Shown here: piece by piece, positions 1 to 7,593 of the stretch | How the letters are laid out: every line of letters starts with the position of its first letter | Numbering within the stretch: position 1 is the first letter of the stretch | NCBI RefSeq assembly: GCF_030271835.1 | Contig: NZ_CP127389.1 | Span: forward strand, 2,144,001 to 2,208,000 | From: Proteus appendicitidis | GTDB lineage: Bacteria; Pseudomonadota; Gammaproteobacteria; Enterobacterales; Enterobacteriaceae | Direction of reading: 5' to 3' | DNA: 64,000 bases | Notes under the pieces: generated by a model | The model's input: only the letters and a program-made list of their open reading frames with translations | Told to the model about the DNA's origin: nothing | The model's database searches: none | Translations under genes and position numbers: made by a program

Positions 1-157
1 TTCCAGTACCTGTACCCGCTTCAGCGATAAGTACACCTTGTTTATCAATAGTTTCTGTTATTGATTTCGCCATTTGTCGTTGAGCTTCACGGGGATGAAA
101 TCCTGGAATAGTTCGGGTTAAAATCCCGTTTTCTGCAAAATCGTCTGACACAGGCAT
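1..157 (-). CDS. yoaA: ATP-dependent helicase YoaA, N-terminal part only
   Basis: Only the first 52 codons lie in the window; the gene runs off the left edge. Read on the minus strand from an ATG at 157, the protein has an N-terminal stretch ending in AEAGTGTG at about residues 43-50, the beginning of a Walker A motif of the DinG/XPD-like superfamily 2 helicases. In E. coli yoaA is divergent from yoaB, as here, which supports the name. YoaA is known as a DNA helicase that works with the clamp-loader subunit HolC in repair; this role is taken from the family. The remainder of the gene cannot be judged. Confidence 0.8.
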   Translation of the reverse strand, partial: MPVSDDFAENGILTRTIPGFHPREAQRQMAKSITETIDKQGVLIAEAGTGTG

Positions 158-242
158 ACTCTTTTTATAAAATAAGACGTAAATTATGCCAGTGGATTAC
201 CAAAAGTACCACCTATGCCGTTAATACAAAGGAGAACTCATA

Positions 243-587
243 GTGACAATTAAACGTATCGACCCCGAAGATCGCTGGTCTGAAGCCGTTATTCATAACG
301 ACACAATTTATTACACTGCAGTGCCAGAAAATTTATCAGGCGATATTATTGAACAAACAGCGGACACGTTAGCGGCAATTGACGTTTTATTACAACGTGT
401 AGGTTCTGATAAAACTAAAATTCTTGATGCAACCATTTTTTTAGCTGATAAAGCCGACTTTGAAGGCATGAATAAAGCGTGGGATGCATGGGTTGCTAAA
501 GGTAGCGCACCAGTGCGCTGTACTGTACAAGCGCAATTAATGCACCCTGAATATAAAGTTGAAATTAAAATTATTGCGGCAATGTAA
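243..587 (+). CDS. yoaB: RidA family protein YoaB
   Basis: A 114-residue protein of the RidA/YjgF family. It begins with GTG, preceded by an AAGGAG ribosome binding site eight bases upstream. The C-terminal part carries the family pattern with Arg92 (APVRCTV), the arginine that in RidA deaminates enamine/imine intermediates, followed by a VEIKIIA strand. Family members form trimers in the cytosol. It sits alone, divergent from yoaA, and is followed by a hairpin with a T-tract. The specific substrate of YoaB is not known; the family call is secure. Confidence 0.9.
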   Translation: MTIKRIDPEDRWSEAVIHNDTIYYTAVPENLSGDIIEQTADTLAAIDVLLQRVGSDKTKILDATIFLADKADFEGMNKAWDAWVAKGSAPVRCTVQAQLMHPEYKVEIKIIAAM

Positions 588-621
588 ATAGGTATTATTT
601 ATTAACCTTTTATGTTGGTAT

Positions 622-656
622 AAAAAAAGCTGAATTCATAAGAACTCAGCTTTTTT
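622..656 (+). terminator. Intrinsic terminator of yoaB
   Basis: An A-run and GCTGA at 629-633 are matched by TCAGC at 646-650 and a run of six T. The flanking A and T runs mean it could also serve transcription coming from the other strand. Confidence 0.7.
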
Positions 657-727
657 AATGTCACTTATTTGCTGTAATAATTAGATTTTTTGTTTTATCA
701 ATATCTCATTTATTAAGTTAATTAGAT

Positions 728-1060
728 TTAGGCAAATTTAATCATTACCATACCAATCAGTAATAATATAATTCCACCCCATCCTTTATAATTAAGTCTC
801 TGATTAAATAAAATCCAACCAGCAGCGATAGTTGCAATAATTCCGAATGCGCCCCAAAGAGCGTAAGCAACCGAAAGCTCTATCCCTTTAACTGCCATTG
901 CCAGTGCACTAAAGGCACCTAATACACAAAACAGTGATAATATTCCTAAGCCCATTCGGCTAAAGCCATTAGACATTTTTAAGAATATATTGGCGACAAT
1001 CTCAAGCGCTACGGCAAGTATTAAAAACGCACCATGCCACCATTCAAATTGAGCTAACAT
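728..1060 (-). CDS. mdtI: Spermidine export SMR subunit MdtI
   Basis: A 110-residue small multidrug resistance (SMR) protein with four hydrophobic segments spread over its whole length. Close to E. coli MdtI (109 residues), including the motif [10 protein letters not shown] and a GWILFNQRL segment. MdtI and MdtJ together form an inner-membrane exporter of spermidine in E. coli. It is the second gene of the pair, starting two bases after the mdtJ stop codon, so the two are very likely cotranscribed and translationally coupled. Confidence 0.92.
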   Translation of the reverse strand: MLAQFEWWHGAFLILAVALEIVANIFLKMSNGFSRMGLGILSLFCVLGAFSALAMAVKGIELSVAYALWGAFGIIATIAAGWILFNQRLNYKGWGGIILLLIGMVMIKFA

Positions 1061-1062
1061 AA

Positions 1063-1503
1063 TTAAGCCTCCTTAATATTGGCAGGAATTGGCTTATTCG
1101 CTCCTTTTACAGCACTGGCAACGTGCTTGGCTTTACCGGCAATACTTTTTACCGAATCTGTTGTTTTCTTAGCAACAGCCGATTTTTTAGTGCCTGATTT
1201 TATCAACGTGATCCCTGCAATTAACATTGCTAGACCACCTAATTTTAATGGTGAGAGTGATTCACCAAACCACAGAACGCTGAATGTCGTAATAATGACA
1301 ATTCCAATACCTTCCCACAGTGCATATGCTACACCTAATGCCACTTTTTTAACGGCGATGGCTAAAAAGATATAGGAAGTGGCAATCATTAACCACATCA
1401 CTATCATACCGGTGTAACCACCGCTTACACTGGCGTACTTCATCGATAAAGTACCGATAACTTCACAAACAATAGCTAATGCTAAAAATATCCAATAAAT
1501 CAT
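1063..1503 (-). CDS. mdtJ: Spermidine export SMR subunit MdtJ
   Basis: SMR-family membrane protein, partner of MdtI. Four transmembrane segments with the conserved [10 protein letters not shown] motif, followed by a lysine- and alanine-rich tail of about 40 residues, longer than in E. coli MdtJ (121 residues). The ORF can be extended seven codons to 1524, but the ATG at 1503 gives the family N-terminus ([11 protein letters not shown]) and has a GAGAG ribosome binding site just upstream, so I chose it. It is the first structural gene after a roughly 560-base leader region holding a short ORF (1654-1752). Confidence 0.92.
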   Translation of the reverse strand: MIYWIFLALAIVCEVIGTLSMKYASVSGGYTGMIVMWLMIATSYIFLAIAVKKVALGVAYALWEGIGIVIITTFSVLWFGESLSPLKLGGLAMLIAGITLIKSGTKKSAVAKKTTDSVKSIAGKAKHVASAVKGANKPIPANIKEA

Positions 1504-1619
1504 TTTTTCATCTCTCATACACATTTGAAATACGCCGAAACGTTTCTTGCGCAGAAGATAGAGAATATGTAGATAGTCTTTCTGGCGGCAATAGTAGCCG
1601 AACGTTAAGGCAACGTCAT

Positions 1620-1637
1620 TTCCTGATAACTCAGGAA
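1620..1637 (-). promoter_or_regulatory. Hairpin in the mdtJI leader
   Basis: A 7-bp perfect inverted repeat (arms 1620-1626 and 1631-1637, TTCCTGA/TCAGGAA) with a four-base loop lies 16 bases after the stop of the candidate leader ORF, before mdtJ. It has no U-tract, so it is not an intrinsic terminator; it may be part of the leader's regulatory structure. Confidence 0.4.
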
Positions 1638-1653
1638 TTAAGATGAGAGATTT

Positions 1654-1752
1654 CTATAATGCGCCACACCAGTAGTGTTCGCTGGATAAAATAGCAGAAA
1701 GGAATAACTTATAGGTAGAACGTTTAACTTTGACGCTTTTGGCGCTAGTCAT
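1654..1752 (-). CDS. Candidate leader ORF upstream of mdtJI (MdtU-like)
   Basis: A 32-codon ORF on the same strand as mdtJI, from ATG at 1752 to TAG at 1654, about 150 bases before mdtJ. The product begins MTSAKSVKVKRS, is strongly basic at the N-terminus, and ends SSEHYWCGAL. E. coli mdtJI is preceded by a similarly sized upstream ORF, mdtU, whose translation mediates repression by spermidine. Position and size match, but I cannot confirm sequence homology, and the ribosome binding site (AAAGAA, about 9 bases upstream) is only fair. Coding status is an inference. Confidence 0.5.
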   Translation of the reverse strand: MTSAKSVKVKRSTYKLFLSAILSSEHYWCGAL

Positions 1753-2024
1753 GATTATTTATTCTTTCATCGCACAGACCATCCGCACGATATACTCCGA
1801 ACCCTCATATAAGATGGTTAAATGTTACATGATATTTCTATCACGCCAAATTATTTAAAGCAATGCTTTTGAGCAAATTTTTTTAGTTAATTGGTTGGTT
1901 TTGTTTAAGTTTTAATTTTTCATCACATCATGTTTTATCGATTTTATGAATAGTTATTGAAACAAATTTCGTTTTAGCATGGGTTTTATTCATCTATTAG
2001 CAAGTAATTATGCTTAAAAATATT

Positions 2025-2073
2025 TTCTGAACAAAAAAACACCCAGCATAACTGGGTGTTTTTTTGTTCAGAA
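2025..2073 (-). terminator. Strong terminator of zwf
   Basis: A 22-bp perfect inverted repeat (arms 2025-2046 and 2052-2073) around the loop CATAA, with core ACACCCAG/CTGGGTGT flanked by A- and T-runs on both sides. It lies 18 bases beyond the zwf stop codon and should terminate zwf before mdtJI; by sequence it could act in both directions. Confidence 0.9.
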
Positions 2074-2090
2074 TGGACAATCAAAATCAA

Positions 2091-3566
2091 TTATTCAATT
2101 TCATTCCAAGAACGACCATCACGGGTGATCATTGCAACAGATGCAACAGGTCCCCATGTGCCTGCTTGATATGGCTTAGGTAACTCATTATCGCATTCCC
2201 ATGCATTGATAATTGAATCAACCCATTTCCATGCTTCTTCTACTTCGTCACGACGCACGAAGAGCGCTTGAATGCCACGCATAGCTTCTAACAATAAGCG
2301 TTCATAAGCATCTGCTAAATGCGTTTGATTGAATGTTTCAGAGAAACTCAAGTCCAGCTTAGTGGTTTGTAAACGGTGCTTATGATCAAGCCCTGGTGCT
2401 TTATTTAGCACTTCGATATCAATACCTTCATCTGGCTGTAAACGAATAGTCAGCTTATTTTGTGGTAACTCTTGATAAGTCTCACTGAAAATATTCAGCG
2501 CCGGCTTTTTAAAATAAACCACAACTTCTGAACATTTACTTGGTAGACGTTTACCTGTTCTTAAATAGAACGGAACACCTGCCCAACGCCAGTTATCGAT
2601 ATCAGCGCGGATTGCCACAAATGTTTCTGTATTGCTGGTTTTATTGGCACCTTCTTCATCAAGATAACCGGGTACTTTTTTACCTTGAACAAAGCCACCC
2701 GTATATTGTCCACGAACTGTTTTTTCGCGAATATTCGTATTATCAATACGACGCAGTGAACGTAACACTTTCACTTTTTCTTGACGAATACTGTCAGCCG
2801 TTAAATCTGCTGGAGGTGACATCGCAATCATAGTCAGGATTTGTAATAGGTGATTTTGCACCATATCACGCATTTGACCTGCTTGATCAAAGTAGCCCCA
2901 ACGTCCTTCAATGCCCACTTCTTCTGCAACCGTAATTTGGACATGATCAATCGTTTTATTGTCCCAGTTGTTAACAAATAGTGAGTTTGCAAAGCGCAGT
3001 GCTAATAGGTTTAAAACGGTTTCTTTACCTAAATAGTGGTCAATACGATAAATTTGAGTCTCTTTAAAGTATTTCGCCACGCTATCGTTAATAGAAACAG
3101 AAGACGCTAAGTCTGTCCCTAATGGTTTTTCCATTACGACACGATTAGGCTCTTTATTTAATTTTGCATGACCTAGTCCCTGACACATCGCGCTAAAGGT
3201 ACTTGGCGGCATAGCAAAGTAATAGATAGCTGGTAATTTATCTTGTTTTAGATGCTTTGATAACTCAATGAAATGGTCGGTTTCATTAACATCAAGATTA
3301 CAAAAATCTAAGCGATCACTTAAACGTTGCCAAATTTCAGGGTTAATTTCTTCTTTTAAAAAGGTTTTTAACGCTTCGTGAGCGACATTTTTATATGCCT
3401 CAACATCCCAATCAGCACGACCGACACCAATAATGCGAGAGTCAGGGTGAATATATCCTGCTTTTTCCAATTGATATAATGATGGAATGAGCTTACGGCG
3501 TGCTAGATCCCCTTTCGTACCGAAGATAACCAGATCACAGGCCTGAGCAGTCGATATCGCTGCCAT
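2091..3566 (-). CDS. zwf: Glucose-6-phosphate 1-dehydrogenase
   Basis: Catalyses glucose 6-phosphate to 6-phosphogluconolactone with NADP reduction, the entry to the oxidative pentose phosphate and Entner-Doudoroff pathways. The N-terminal nucleotide-binding motif GTKGDLARRK and the active-site signature RIDHYLGKE are both intact, and the protein is 491 residues from the chosen start, the same as E. coli Zwf. A start five codons upstream (3581) is possible, but that ATG overlaps the GAGGAG ribosome binding site of the ATG at 3566. Divergent from hexR, with a HexR-type palindrome 26 bases upstream of the start. Confidence 0.97.
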   Translation of the reverse strand: MAAISTAQACDLVIFGTKGDLARRKLIPSLYQLEKAGYIHPDSRIIGVGRADWDVEAYKNVAHEALKTFLKEEINPEIWQRLSDRLDFCNLDVNETDHFIELSKHLKQDKLPAIYYFAMPPSTFSAMCQGLGHAKLNKEPNRVVMEKPLGTDLASSVSINDSVAKYFKETQIYRIDHYLGKETVLNLLALRFANSLFVNNWDNKTIDHVQITVAEEVGIEGRWGYFDQAGQMRDMVQNHLLQILTMIAMSPPADLTADSIRQEKVKVLRSLRRIDNTNIREKTVRGQYTGGFVQGKKVPGYLDEEGANKTSNTETFVAIRADIDNWRWAGVPFYLRTGKRLPSKCSEVVVYFKKPALNIFSETYQELPQNKLTIRLQPDEGIDIEVLNKAPGLDHKHRLQTTKLDLSFSETFNQTHLADAYERLLLEAMRGIQALFVRRDEVEEAWKWVDSIINAWECDNELPKPYQAGTWGPVASVAMITRDGRSWNEIE

Positions 3567-3591
3567 AGAACGTCTCCTCATGATGAGATTT

Positions 3592-3606
3592 TGTAATTTT
3601 GTTACA
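3592..3606. promoter_or_regulatory. HexR operator upstream of zwf
   Basis: TGTAATTTTGTTACA matches the HexR consensus palindrome TGTAATTAAATTACA in both half-sites (TGTAA/TTACA, 5-base centre). It lies just upstream of zwf and is divergent from hexR. HexR represses zwf in gammaproteobacteria and is released by 2-keto-3-deoxy-6-phosphogluconate, so this is the expected place for its operator. Confidence 0.8.
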
Positions 3607-3724
3607 GAATTTTGTATTAATGTACTCTTTTGGATGTATTCAGTAAATACACTTGCACATTTTAGTCTCTAACTTACCACACATATTGTAATGCTTCATT
3701 TTATGCCTAGTGTTTTATCCTTTC

Positions 3725-3738
3725 TTGTAACTTTACAA
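3725..3738. promoter_or_regulatory. Second TTGTAA/TTACAA palindrome between zwf and hexR
   Basis: TTGTAACTTTACAA repeats the HexR half-sites but with a two-base rather than five-base centre. The altered spacing makes it a doubtful HexR site; it may be a decayed or coincidental copy. The rest of the 350-base zwf-hexR intergenic region (3567-3917) is AT-rich and must hold both divergent promoters. Confidence 0.3.
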
Positions 3739-3917
3739 CAGTTTTGTTTCTTGTTTTCAGCTTTGAAAGTTAGACACACGTCATACTTTAACGAAAAAAG
3801 CCCTGTTTACCGATGGTTTGCACTGCAAGCCTTGTTCTTTGCGTAGTATATTTTCATAAAACCGTTATAGATTTCTCCTTTTATTGAAATTGGCAAAGCC
3901 AAGGATCTGTATATTTA

Positions 3918-4760
3918 ATGAATATATTGGAAAGGGTTCAGTCTAATCTGGACATCTTGAGCAAATCAGAAAAAAAAGTCGCAGAGGCTGTTTTAACTGC
4001 GCCACAAACAGTTATCCATTCAAGTATTGCTTTAATGGCTAAAACGGCTGATGTTAGTGAGCCGACTGTTAATCGATTTTGCCGACGTATGGCAACAAAA
4101 GGATTTCCTGATTTCAAATTACAATTAGCACAAAGCATTGCCAATGGTACGCCTTATGTAAATCGTAATATTGATGATTCTGATACTGTCTCTTCTTATA
4201 CCAATAAAATTTTTGAATCCGCAATGGCGGGACTTGAAGACGTTAAAAATAATATTGATATCGCGGCAATTAATCGCGCTGTTGATATTTTAACGCAAGC
4301 TAAAAAGATCTCTTTTTTTGGTTTAGGTGCATCAGCAGCCGTTGCCCACGATGCCATGAATAAGTTTTCTCGTTTTAATATTCCTGTCACTTATTTTGAT
4401 GACGTTGTTATGCAACGTATGAGTTGCATAAATAGTACTGATGGCGATGTGGTTGTTATTATTTCGCATACAGGGCGCACTAAAAATTTAGTTGAAATTG
4501 CCAAAATCGCACGCGAAAACGATGCAGCCGTTATTGCCATTACAACGCCAGGCTCTCTTTTAGCCTCTGAAGCGACCCTGCCCATCTTGCTAGATGTGCC
4601 TGAAGATACTGATATTTACATGCCAATGATCTCCCGCCTTGCACAACTCACTATTATTGATGTTCTCGCAACAGGATTTATTTTACGCCGAGGACCAAAA
4701 TTCAGAGATAACTTGAAGCGCGTCAAAGAAGCTTTACGTGATTCACGGTTTGATAAGTAA
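3918..4760 (+). CDS. hexR: Transcriptional regulator HexR (RpiR family)
   Basis: A 280-residue regulator with an N-terminal RpiR-type helix-turn-helix (about residues 1-75, including the recognition region SEPTVNRFCRRM) and a C-terminal SIS sugar-isomerase-like domain that binds phosphosugars. In relatives HexR senses 2-keto-3-deoxy-6-phosphogluconate and controls zwf and central carbon genes. Its place between zwf (divergent) and pykA (downstream) is the same as in E. coli, and a matching operator lies in front of zwf. Length is slightly below E. coli HexR (289). Confidence 0.93.
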   Translation: MNILERVQSNLDILSKSEKKVAEAVLTAPQTVIHSSIALMAKTADVSEPTVNRFCRRMATKGFPDFKLQLAQSIANGTPYVNRNIDDSDTVSSYTNKIFESAMAGLEDVKNNIDIAAINRAVDILTQAKKISFFGLGASAAVAHDAMNKFSRFNIPVTYFDDVVMQRMSCINSTDGDVVVIISHTGRTKNLVEIAKIARENDAAVIAITTPGSLLASEATLPILLDVPEDTDIYMPMISRLAQLTIIDVLATGFILRRGPKFRDNLKRVKEALRDSRFDK

Positions 4761-4916
4761 CCGTTTTTAATTATTCTGTTAGTATTGTCACACTTACAAT
4801 TGTGCCCCTGACTAGATAACTTTTTGAAAAATGGTAGCATATCTGCGAGCTAACTCTCGCATATAATGAAAACAGTAGTGTATGTTACAATTAGCTTGAA
4901 GCGTTTCACTTAACAT

Positions 4917-4954
4917 ATTGGATAAAACACAGCCTGATTTCTGTTTTATCCAAT
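4917..4954 (+). promoter_or_regulatory. Inverted repeat in the pykA leader
   Basis: A 13-bp perfect inverted repeat (arms 4917-4929, ATTGGATAAAACA, and 4942-4954) with a 12-base loop, ending 37 bases before the pykA start. It is not followed by a T-run, so it is not an ordinary terminator. A TATAAT box at 4862-4867 upstream suggests the repeat lies inside the transcribed leader. Function unknown. Confidence 0.5.
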
Positions 4955-4991
4955 TGCCAACACCTTTCTTTCAAGGTCAACGGAGTAATAC

Positions 4992-6434
4992 ATGTCCAGA
5001 CGGCTCAGAAGAACAAAAATTGTTACCACCTTAGGCCCAGCAACAGATCGTGATAATAACTTAGAAAAAATTATTATTGCTGGTGCAAATGTTGTTCGAT
5101 TAAATTTCTCTCATGGTTCTGCGGAAGATCATCTTGCTCGCGCTAATCGCACGCGTGAAATCGCAGCAAGATTAGGTCGCCATGTTGCTATTCTCGGGGA
5201 TTTACAAGGCCCTAAAATCCGTGTATCTACCTTTAAAGACGGAAAAGTTTTCCTGAATGTCGGTGATAAATTCTTACTTGATGCTGCGCTCGAAAAAGGC
5301 GAAGGCAATCAAAATCAAGTGGGTATTGATTATAAAGGCTTACCTGCTGATGTGGTTCCAGGTGATATTTTACTTCTTGATGATGGTCGAGTTCAGTTAA
5401 AAGTCCTCAAAGTAGATGGTTTAAAAGTCTTTACTGAAGTGACTGTCGGTGGCCCTTTATCTAACAATAAAGGTATTAATAAGCTCGGTGGCGGTCTCTC
5501 TGCTGATGCATTAACCGAAAAAGATAAGCAAGATATTATTACGGCTGCAAAAATCGGTGTTGATTACCTTGCCGTTTCATTCCCAAGAACGGGCGAAGAT
5601 CTTAACCTTGCTCGCCGTTTAGCCCGTGATGCTGGCTGTGAATGCCAAATTGTTTCAAAAGTAGAACGCGCTGAAGCGGTTGCTAATGATGAAATTATTG
5701 ATGAAATCATTCTCGCTTCAGATGTAGTGATGGTTGCTCGTGGTGATTTAGGCGTTGAAATTGGTGATCCTGAACTGGTTGGCGTACAGAAAAAATTAAT
5801 TCGTCGTGCTCGTCAGCTTAATCGTGTCGTTATCACTGCCACTCAAATGATGGAGTCAATGATAACAAATCCAATGCCAACGCGTGCCGAAGTAATGGAC
5901 GTTGCTAACGCAGTATTAGATGGTACTGATGCCGTTATGCTTTCAGCAGAAACTGCGGCAGGACAATATCCAGCAGAAACCGTCGCTTCCATGGCACAGG
6001 TCTGCTTAGGCGCTGAAAAAATGCCAGCCGCCAATGTTTCTAAGCACCGTTTAGATATGGTGTTTGATTCGGTAGAAGAAGCCATTGCGATGTCTACAAT
6101 GTATGCCGCTAACCATATGAAAGGCGTTAATGCGATTATTGCGATGACTGAATCAGGTCGCACTGCGCGCATGATGTCTCGTATCAGTACAGGCTTACCT
6201 ATTTTCTCAATGTCTCGTCATGAAAAAACATTAAATCAGACCGCACTTTATCGTGGCGTAACCCCAGTTTATTGCAGTACTCACACTGATGGTATTGCCG
6301 CTGCTAATGAAGCCATTGGCCGTTTACGTGATAAAGGTTTCTTAGTTTCTGGTGATTTAGTGTTAGTTACTCAAGGTGACCAAATGGGCACAATCGGTAG
6401 CACCAATACATGCCGTATTCTAACTGTTGAATAA
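4992..6434 (+). CDS. pykA: Pyruvate kinase II
   Basis: Converts phosphoenolpyruvate and ADP to pyruvate and ATP, the last step of glycolysis. The 480-residue length equals E. coli PykA, and the start ([18 protein letters not shown]), the substrate-binding RLNFSHG segment and the ATQMMESM active-site region are all present. Follows hexR after 231 bases with its own likely promoter; a rho-independent terminator follows. PykA is the AMP-activated isoenzyme in E. coli. Confidence 0.97.
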   Translation: MSRRLRRTKIVTTLGPATDRDNNLEKIIIAGANVVRLNFSHGSAEDHLARANRTREIAARLGRHVAILGDLQGPKIRVSTFKDGKVFLNVGDKFLLDAALEKGEGNQNQVGIDYKGLPADVVPGDILLLDDGRVQLKVLKVDGLKVFTEVTVGGPLSNNKGINKLGGGLSADALTEKDKQDIITAAKIGVDYLAVSFPRTGEDLNLARRLARDAGCECQIVSKVERAEAVANDEIIDEIILASDVVMVARGDLGVEIGDPELVGVQKKLIRRARQLNRVVITATQMMESMITNPMPTRAEVMDVANAVLDGTDAVMLSAETAAGQYPAETVASMAQVCLGAEKMPAANVSKHRLDMVFDSVEEAIAMSTMYAANHMKGVNAIIAMTESGRTARMMSRISTGLPIFSMSRHEKTLNQTALYRGVTPVYCSTHTDGIAAANEAIGRLRDKGFLVSGDLVLVTQGDQMGTIGSTNTCRILTVE

Positions 6435-6458
6435 TACTGAGCCATAAATATTCAAAAC

Positions 6459-6488
6459 AAAACGGGCACTTAATAAAGCGCCCGTTTT
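6459..6488. terminator. Shared terminator of pykA and lpxM
   Basis: AACGGGC (6461-6467) pairs with GCCCGTT (6480-6486), flanked by A and T runs. It lies between the convergent genes pykA and lpxM and can serve both. Confidence 0.85.
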
Positions 6489-6513
6489 TTATTTAGTTAT
6501 TTTCGTGTAAAAA

Positions 6514-7488
6514 CTAGTCCAAGATATTTTCACGAGCGTAAGGCTCTATTTCGCCCTCTTTACGTGTCTTCAGTAATTTTAAGATCCACGTATATTGCTC
6601 TGGTGTTGGTGTCACTAATGCTTCTAACTCTTCATTCATTCTGCGTGCAATGTAGGCATCATCTTTATCTTCAATATCATCCATTGGCTCTCGAACAATA
6701 ATACTGAGCTGATGTGTTTTATGACAATACACTGGGAACAACGGTACGATAGCCGCTCGGCATACTTTCATTAACCGCCCTATCGCGGGTAATGTCGCTT
6801 TATAGGTACCGAAAAAATCCACAAATTGGCTATGCTCTGCACCATGATCTTGATCTGGTAAATAATAGCCCCAGTAACCTTGTCGCACAGAAGAAATAAA
6901 AGGCTTAATACCCGCTTCGCGTGAATGTAATCGACCATCAAAATGGTGGCGTGCTTTATTCCATAAATAATCAGCAACAGGATCTTTTTGGTGGTGAAAC
7001 ATCGCTGCCATCTTCTGACCTGTTGATGCTAACAGCATTGCTGGGATATCAACAGCCCAGCCATGAGGTACCATAAAAATAACATTACGACCTTGCGCTT
7101 TAAAACGCTCAATAATTTCCAATCCCTGCCAAGATGTACGTTTTAATATACGCTCAGGACCTCTTAAGCAAAGCTCTGCTAACATCACAAAAGATTGAGG
7201 CGCAGTTTCAAACATACTGTCGAGTACATTTTCACGTTGCGTTTTATTCCATGTAGGAAAACAGTATCTCAAGTTGATATCTGCACGACGTCTTGCGCTT
7301 TTCGCTTTACGTCCAACAAAACGACCAATGGAAGCAAGAAATGGATCACGCCATTTTACGGGCATGTAAGCTAATGCGCTTAATACACCGGCACCTAACC
7401 ATGTTCCCCAATGACGAGGATGCAAATATGCACGGTGAAAAGTGGGTACATAACCCGCTTTGCTATCTGTATCTTTTTCTTTATTCAT
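6514..7488 (-). CDS. lpxM: Lipid A acyltransferase LpxM (MsbB)
   Basis: Late lipid A acyltransferase of the inner membrane, adding the secondary acyl chain that completes hexa-acylated lipid A. The family's HX4D catalytic motif is visible as HGWAVD near residue 140, and an N-terminal hydrophobic segment follows a short basic region. The ORF extends to 7557, but the ATG at 7488 gives 324 residues, matching E. coli LpxM (323), and is preceded by AGAGAG. It has its own transcript: a terminator of mepM lies just upstream. Confidence 0.93.
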   Translation of the reverse strand: MNKEKDTDSKAGYVPTFHRAYLHPRHWGTWLGAGVLSALAYMPVKWRDPFLASIGRFVGRKAKSARRRADINLRYCFPTWNKTQRENVLDSMFETAPQSFVMLAELCLRGPERILKRTSWQGLEIIERFKAQGRNVIFMVPHGWAVDIPAMLLASTGQKMAAMFHHQKDPVADYLWNKARHHFDGRLHSREAGIKPFISSVRQGYWGYYLPDQDHGAEHSQFVDFFGTYKATLPAIGRLMKVCRAAIVPLFPVYCHKTHQLSIIVREPMDDIEDKDDAYIARRMNEELEALVTPTPEQYTWILKLLKTRKEGEIEPYARENILD

Positions 7489-7544
7489 CAGATAACTCTC
7501 TGAACTGATACCCCAAATAGGCGTAAAAAACATTAAAACAAAAA

Positions 7545-7564
7545 CGGATGATATCAATCATCCG
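7545..7564 (-). terminator. Terminator of mepM
   Basis: CGGATGA (7545-7551) and TCATCCG (7558-7564) form a 7-bp stem; on the minus strand a T-rich stretch follows. It separates mepM from lpxM. Confidence 0.75.
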
Positions 7565-7593
7565 CTTTTATGTCTTTAAAATCGTGTTTATTG

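Larger units (their letters stand above)
1525..2024. other. mdtJI upstream region and spacer
   Basis: About 500 bases between mdtJ and the zwf terminator. The part next to mdtJ (1525-1800) holds the candidate leader ORF and a small hairpin. A second, seven-codon ORF (MVCAMKE) directly precedes the leader ORF. The remainder (about 1850-2024) is AT-rich with no gene that I can see; it should contain the mdtJI promoter, but I cannot place it firmly. Confidence 0.5.

Noticed and set aside
7293..7508. Opposite-strand ORFs within conserved genes (for example inside lpxM, ruvC, aspS and argS)
   Set aside because: These frames lack ribosome binding sites and recognisable domains, and the conserved gene on the other strand explains the sequence.
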